Positions 8,692 through 13,051 of a stretch of DNA of 13,051 nucleotides are shown one piece after another. Under the pieces are notes generated by a model, which worked only from the letters and a program-made list of their open reading frames with translations, was not told where the DNA came from and did not search any database. The first letter of the stretch is position 1; each line of letters begins with the position of its first letter. The DNA lies in the NCBI GenBank assembly GCA_015501075.1, contig JADNYJ010000791.1, positions 1-13,051 of the forward strand. Reading direction: 5' to 3'. The translations under genes were made by a program, and so were the position numbers. Source of the stretch: Gymnopilus junonius (Eukaryota; Basidiomycota; Agaricomycetes; Agaricales; Galerinaceae).

Positions 8692-8709
8692 GGTGTATTT
8701 CTTCTGATG
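8692..8709 (-). repeat. right terminal inverted repeat of the TIR element
   Basis: The sequence is ggtgtatttcttctgatg, an exact reverse complement of 7741-7758. It is followed by the presumed 2-bp duplication CA. Confidence 0.9.
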
Positions 8710-9904
8710 CAACACATGGATCCAAACAGATTCCAGCATTCCAATTTTGGCACAGAACCATTGAACACTTGGACGTAGACTCTCCTTGATCCACACTATC
8801 ATGCTTGTGTGAAGAACAGAACATCTGAGAAAGGAGAGGAAGGTGGAGATGATTACAGTCATCCAGATGGAAAGGTGCTCATGAATAAAGGTCTCTGGCT
8901 TCAACATCAAACTCGATAGCCACTTTTGGATCATGAGGTGCCACTCAGAAAAGCTCGATGACCATTCCATGATAACCTTCCAGCTCCATCTCTCGATGAG
9001 GGTATAAACACTTGACTCCTGCTCTCCATGCCTTGAATACCCTAATCCATTCACCTTCAGATTTGACTGGTTTCTTACTTGTAAGTTGGTCTTTTCAAAC
9101 CAATGAAAATCTGCCAGCAAATTCTTTCAGATCATCACAATGACAATATTCCCAGTCCGTTGAAGCATAGACCTTTTCGAAGTCGACATATAAGTCTTGG
9201 ATAATCAACTTCCAAACTGACCGAGGGAGGGGGTCAACAAGTTGTCGAGTTTGCATGATGTTGGTGATGGGGTCAATGGCCTTCTCTGAGGAATAAGCAT
9301 GTCACAGCTGCCCAGTCTCCTTGAGATGTTCATCCCCACCAGCATCTCCAGACAAAAGATGGGGAGCAACTGTGAGGACAGATGCTGGGATCCCAGATGT
9401 TGTAGTTTGTCCACTATCACCCACAAGTTTAATGATGTTGTCAATGGTAATACCCCATCCATTAGTCTGGGTAACAGATATTTGAAGATGGTCAAGTTTC
9501 GAAGTGAGTATACCCCATGCAATATCATCTGAAATTCTTGCCTGGTCTCTATTCCCAAAAGCTTGATCTCATCATTCTCAATATGCTGCAGCTTTGTCAG
9601 GCATAAGTCCTTGAGGTGTACCTGTTTGAGCACCTGGGCTGTCTTGGCATCATTGAGTCTGCTGAGTAACCAAAGACTTGCTCGATGGTCCAGGTGTCAG
9701 TTGCATTCTTTCTTTCCCTTTTCCAATTTTATCTTGTTGCCTAATCTTCTGATCCAGCTGCTCAACATAATCTTTTCCTTCATCTGGTCCAACTCCTAGC
9801 TCTCTGAGTTTTTTTGCAAATTTGTCAACCCCTGATCATCCCTCAACTGTATCCTCCACAAGCTTCTCACATAATGCAGCCAATTGGCTGACATCTTCTG
9901 ACAT

Positions 9905-10260
9905 AATATATAGATGGCGAGGTTATCTGAGCAAAAGAGCTGCAAAAATAGCTTTAAAATCTATTTAGAGAAGCAGAAACCTGAAGTTAGAACAGAGGAA
10001 ATTCAGTGAAGCCAGAATGACTAAGCCTCACCATGCAAAGATAGCAATCCTGGATGTAGAACAGTAGGCAATGCCTGAAGGATTGCTATCAGAAGAGAGG
10101 TGAGGATCAGCATAGAGAAGAGCATTAGTATGCTCACCTGGGTGTCAGAGAGAAGCACTGGTGACCAGAACAGAGACAACCCAAGCTATATACCCAAGAG
10201 GTACCAGCCAGCAAATGCCGAGACACCCTCTTGGGGGGGAGGGGGGTTCAGGAGGGGTCT
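9905..10260 (-). promoter_or_regulatory. probable leader and promoter of the DIRS element
   Basis: Upstream of the gag-like ATG on the minus strand there is a TATATA box (10187-10192, in GGGTATATAGC). Ahead of it lies a C-tract (G-tract on the plus strand, 10233-10257). Between the box and the ATG is a perfect 12-bp inverted repeat and a possible donor site (CAG/GTGAGC near 10137) that could start a leader intron. No ORF is seen. The assignment rests on position and on the TATA box only. Confidence 0.45.
10040..10090. repeat. 12-bp perfect inverted repeat (hairpin) in the DIRS leader
   Basis: The arm gatagcaatcct (10040-10051) is the exact reverse complement of aggattgctatc (10079-10090), with a 27-nt loop. 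A perfect stem in otherwise decayed sequence suggests a conserved RNA or DNA structure, or a small foldback. Confidence 0.7.
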
Positions 10261-11055
10261 TAAATGCATAACTTCTTCCAATAATTTTCACAGTTAAATA
10301 TCATGAATACAATGCTTTTTTGTATTCAAATGCATTCTCCAGTATATTTTAACTCCAAATCTGGTCTGTATTGTGTCATTGGGCTGCGAACCTCCCCAAA
10401 ACTGGGGATTTTTTGATTGATGATATCATAGGTCACGTTATAGCAATATCAGTAGAGGATTTCTTTACTACTGTCGGAGACTTCAGGAAATCTTAAAGCC
10501 CAAACACAATGGCAAAGGCAAAGAAGGCCAGTCTCAAACTTACCCATATCAACTCAGCTTAATATGGGTCCATAGCCAGCACAATTTACCAAATTGTCCA
10601 CTCAATTCTGTGATGTCTGCAGTATTGATGTCCATATTGGTCTCAGAGGAGAGGGCAATTGGACAATACACATTGACAGTAAGACTTTGCAATGAGGAGT
10701 GTTGAAAGAATGCTGGACTTTGTATGGGGGCAGAACTGCAAGAGGCAGCAGCCAGCAAATTAGTCATATGCACCTTCCTTATTTGGAAGGTGCTAGAGGG
10801 AGGGGGGGCTCACGGAGACCTAAACATGGTAGATATGATTGTGTTGTGTACATGTAACCTGGGTACCCCTTGTATATACCCCACCTCCACACCATGCTTG
10901 CCTGTCTCAGCCTGCTAAAAGAATAGCACCAGGACAGATTGACATGGAGGCAAGATTCAATTGTGTGGAGAGAAATCAGACAGGTACCTTGTGATGAGCA
11001 AATTTGGTGAGGCTGAATTTGGAAGAGCTAGGCCCAGAGGCCTCTGAAAATGCTG
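10261..11055. other. no gene recognised; repeat-like, CpG-poor sequence
   Basis: Short ORFs here (for example minus 10549-10773) show no recognisable motif. What can be seen is a 9-bp hairpin (10770-10778 with 10785-10793), a G-run (10796-10808), and a partial direct repeat of the DIRS 5' region: agaggcagcagccagcaaat at 10741-10760 against 10197-10216. There is also ccccttgtatatac at 10866-10879. It may be remnant terminal sequence of the DIRS element or of a relative. Confidence 0.4.
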
Positions 11056-11080
11056 CCTACCTCTGGAATCACTCCTGCGG

Positions 11081-11325
11081 CTGGACTATTTGTTAGCTCC
11101 ACCAAATCTAATTGTTGGCTTACAAAATTTAGGGAAGACAATAAGATTGCCTCAAATCAACTGAAAAGGAATCATTTTTGCTCAGCTAATGAGTTAAATG
11201 ATAAATTTGTCTATAATTTAGTAAATATTTAGGAAAATCTATCTTTTATTGTCATGCTAAATCATATTCTTAAATTTTGTAAGTCAATAATACCATTTAG
11301 CTGAGGTATTAAATAGTCCAGCCAC
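11081..11325. repeat. MITE-like imperfect inverted repeat, AT-rich
   Basis: The first 13 bases, ggctggactattt, are exactly inverted at 11313-11325. The arms align without gaps for about 58 bp with roughly 14 mismatches, including a perfect inner block cttacaaaattta. The interior is AT-rich and lacks an ORF. Weak similarity may extend outward (ctacct and cctgc on both sides), so the true ends are unclear, and no convincing target duplication was found. It fits a small non-autonomous DNA transposon remnant. Confidence 0.6.
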
Positions 11326-11811
11326 ACACTGCTGGCAGGGGACTTTTTAAGGTAGGGTAAAATCTGGGTGAAATATTAGCTTGCTTGTTTAAGTTTCATA
11401 TCTTTATTCTGAACAGTGAAACAATAAAAAAATGTTACATTTTATCAATAATAGAAGGTCCGAAAGAGGATGTCTTTATTGTTCTTTTGAACTGAATTAA
11501 CACATTTCGTCTATTATAAATTTATTGTTTCGTTAAATTGTCCATAAGGGAATCATTTCTCCTAAATGTTTTGGAATGTAAGATCTAAAATTTACCTGTA
11601 TGGAGAAAAAGGAACAAAAGGAGAAATTTTCTGATTGTTTTCCCTTCCATAAAATGAAGAAATTCTCAAAAGATTTTATAAAAAATTATATTTGGCCGAA
11701 AGATTACATTTCAACTAGAAAAAAATATATCTCCCCGCAGGGTACCTTGCCAATAGGGGAGTAAAACGGGTCACTAGATAAAAGACAGTGTCAATGTATT
11801 ACACAATGAGG
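11326..11811. other. AT-rich intergenic stretch, no gene seen
   Basis: There are long A/T runs and short inverted matches (gaaacaataaa near 11416 with tttattgtttc near 11522), but no ORF above background and no RNA gene recognised. It forms the 3' flank of the minus-strand host gene. No clear AATAAA-type polyadenylation signal was identified on that strand. Confidence 0.5.
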
Positions 11812-13051
11812 TTATGCAGTGCGTGAAAATATTTTGTCCGATTGTTCAAGAATGCATTTGGTGACCTTTCTCCAAGCAGGCGCTATCTTGAGTTTCTGAT
11901 CCCGCCACTTACTATGGGACAAAGGAACAAAACCAGCTTCACCGTTTTGGATTCCCAATAGGCGAGCTTGATACCAGGCCTCATTCCATTCTGTCCAATG
12001 ACCCCAATTATGCGAGTTCCAGTGCTGGTCCCAATATTCTGGCAATGGCCACCAAGATAGCCATGCAACTTGGTCACCGTTACCTGAAGGATAATCAGAC
12101 AAAAATGATGTAATAGTTGGTCAGACATACCTGTATAACAACAATACAAACCACAAATTATTGCAAGCTCGTCATTTGTAAGCCCATCATCCCAGTAGGC
12201 AGCACCAGAAATCTCAACTGAGCATCCTAGTCGGTGAACAGTGACAGCAGAAGATGGGCCATTTGTTACCGAGTTGACTTCAAGATGCTCTTTGGCAAGG
12301 CGGCCAACTATTCCACCATGAAGGATAGCGGCACGAGCTCGAGGAGTAGTTAAAAGTTGCCCACGTTGTGCAACATATGTCTGATAATCATCGGGTCCAA
12401 AACGATAGTTAGCGACGCGTCGAGGAATTCTGACCATTATCGCATCTAGAGAAATAGATGATGGGAGTGGGGCCAATCTCAAGAAAGTGTGGAAAGGGAC
12501 CCCTTGCTCAGCAAGATGTTGTGCGAGGACCGCAGAAGATGGTTTTTCAGGTGCCTGAAGAAGGTACCTTAAGATGTAAAGAGCATTCGTTGATGAGGTG
12601 ACTCCGATTTGCCAATCGCTCGAATTTTCAACATCCAGAAAGGTATGATGGAGGAGGAAGAGCTTGTCGTTGAGCTTGTGAAAGGCTTTAACAACCAGTC
12701 TGTGCTCCAATGGCTGGCGATTACCCGGCAACAGATCCCATTCATTACCCTGGGGTCCACGTCCTTGCAACCCCTAATAAAGTTCACAATAGGGCCAGTG
12801 AGGCCCGGGCGAGGACGATTATATGCACTGGTCCGGAGGCCGATAGATTTCAAACAGTCATCCCATTCTTGAGTACTGACTGGGACTGGGTCTGTTTTAG
12901 GAATAGGAAGAGGGGGCACAAAACCGTAATATTGGGTCAAATATACAAGGATGTCGAGCTCGTCAACAGTATGGGTCAAATCAACTTCTGGGCCACTGTC
13001 AGAAGATCTAACAACATTCATCGCATACTGAGGAGTAGCATATCGGCGAAC
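11812..13051 (-). CDS. uncharacterised conserved basidiomycete protein, 5' end outside window
   Basis: The frame is open from the window edge (…VRRYATPQYAMNVVRSS) to TAA 11812-11814, with one intron at 12084-12130. Similar proteins are remembered as hypothetical proteins in mushroom genomes, with no known function. Landmarks are YRFGPDDYQTYVAQRGQLL, ARAAILHGGIVGRLA, AAYWDDGLTNDELAIICGLY, and a Trp-rich C-terminal exon (LSWWPLPEYWDQHW, then W at several spaced positions). No signal peptide, membrane segment or catalytic motif is evident in the visible part. Near 12771-12774 (CCCC on the plus strand) the frame moves by one base, so it is a frameshift, an assembly error or an unrecognised small intron. 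CpG content is normal, unlike the elements to the left, so the gene is probably not silenced by methylation. Confidence 0.78.
12084..12130 (-). other. spliceosomal intron, 47 nt
   Basis: The donor is GTATGT and the acceptor is CTTCAG, with a CTGAT branch-like site near the 3' end. Splicing joins …CYTG to NGDQVAWLSWWP and restores the family alignment. The size and consensus are typical of Agaricomycete introns. Confidence 0.85.

Larger units (their letters stand above)
7741..8709. mobile_element. 969-bp non-autonomous TIR element carrying non-transposon sequence
   Basis: Both ends are the same 18-mer in inverted orientation (7741-7758 and 8692-8709), flanked by a 2-bp repeat CA (7739-7740 and 8710-8711). 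Removing the insert and one CA rejoins the gag-like frame with the expected Cys/His spacing, which supports the boundaries. Subterminal copies of CACTTTT/AAAAGTG (8515, 8571, 8629, 8664) and tactttcaa (7779, 7807) look like transposase-binding repeats. No transposase is encoded. A 2-bp duplication with subterminal repeats is compatible with CACTA-like superfamilies, but the end CATCAG is not a classic CACTA end. Base composition differs sharply from the host element: CpGs are retained. An autonomous partner must exist elsewhere. Confidence 0.8.
7656..9904 (-). pseudogene. gag-like first ORF of the DIRS element, interrupted by the TIR element
   Basis: The start is ATG at 9904 (MSEDVSQLAALCEKL). 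A charged, probably coiled segment follows (ELGVGPDEGKDYVEQLDQ), then a conserved middle (SVWKLIIQDLYVDFEKVY; SEGEWIRVFKAWRAGV, 9200-8990), then a C-terminal Cys-rich part. The latter starts with CQNWNAGICLDPC near 8720, is split by 7741-8709, and resumes as C-K-H-G-V-C-C-E-C … H … D-H-x2-C at 7733-7670. The same frame can be followed from 9904 to the insertion with nine TGA and no TAA or TAG codons. It ends at TAA 7656-7658. The family is recognised from memory as the ORF ahead of RT in Agaricomycete DIRS-like elements. A role as a nucleic-acid-binding Gag is inferred. Confidence 0.78.
3554..10260 (-). mobile_element. DIRS-type tyrosine-recombinase retroelement, degenerate, with three nested insertions
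   Basis: Read on the minus strand, the order is: leader with TATA box (about 10260-9905); gag-like ORF (9904-7656); RT plus RNase H (7655-4776); tyrosine recombinase (about 4770-3803); terminal region (3802-3554). RT/RNase H followed by a tyrosine recombinase, with no protease or integrase, defines the DIRS order. When the two solo LTRs and the TIR element are mentally removed at their target duplications, the family alignment continues across each junction. All three ORFs carry TGA stops and frame changes. The terminal repeats (inverted or split direct) that would fix the boundaries could not be identified, so both ends are approximate; the right end in particular is my estimate. The element is CpG-poor and inactive. 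Confidence 0.85.

Noticed and set aside
1..13051. CRISPR arrays, tRNA or rRNA genes, bacterial operons
   Set aside because: No regularly spaced repeats, no cloverleaf or rRNA core sequence seen; the content is eukaryotic retroelements and an intron-containing gene.

Overview
The window looks like a piece of a basidiomycete (Agaricomycete-type) fungal genome: a pile of nested, decaying transposable elements (about 1-10260), a gene-poor AT-rich stretch (10261-11811), and one apparently live host gene at the right edge (11812-13051). The kingdom is inferred from recognised element types, from the short GT-AG intron (47 nt) and from the flavour of the host protein. Species cannot be read from the sequence.

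Layout. (1) 1-3553, minus strand: the 5' part of a Ty3/gypsy LTR retrotransposon (5' LTR, gag with zinc knuckle, protease, reverse transcriptase, first residues of RNase H), cut by the left window edge. (2) 3554 to about 10260, minus strand: a DIRS-type element, i.e. a retroelement that uses a tyrosine recombinase instead of an integrase. Its order is gag-like ORF, then RT/RNase H, then tyrosine recombinase. Three later insertions split it: two solo LTRs of the same family as the gypsy LTR (4907-5368 with TSD gagat; 6318-6791 with TSD ggatg), and a 969-bp element with 18-bp terminal inverted repeats (7741-8709), which sits inside a Cys-rich motif of the gag-like ORF and carries sequence unlike any transposon gene. 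(3) 10261-11811: no gene recognised; hairpins, G-runs and a MITE-like inverted repeat (11081-11325). (4) 11812-13051, minus strand: a conserved but uncharacterised basidiomycete protein, with one intron and one apparent frameshift.

The unifying signal is CpG decay. The gypsy body, two of the three LTRs and the DIRS element have lost most CpG to TpG/CpA. Most in-frame stops I could place are TGA where the protein family has arginine (CGA to TGA). Several catalytic residues (RT aspartates, recombinase arginines) are lost by changes that are, or could be, CpG transitions. The middle solo LTR (about 40 CpG against about 8 and 5 in its sisters), the TIR element and the host gene keep their CpGs. 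The window therefore holds a relative insertion clock: DIRS and gypsy old, one solo LTR old, the other solo LTR and the TIR element young. No element here looks able to move by itself.
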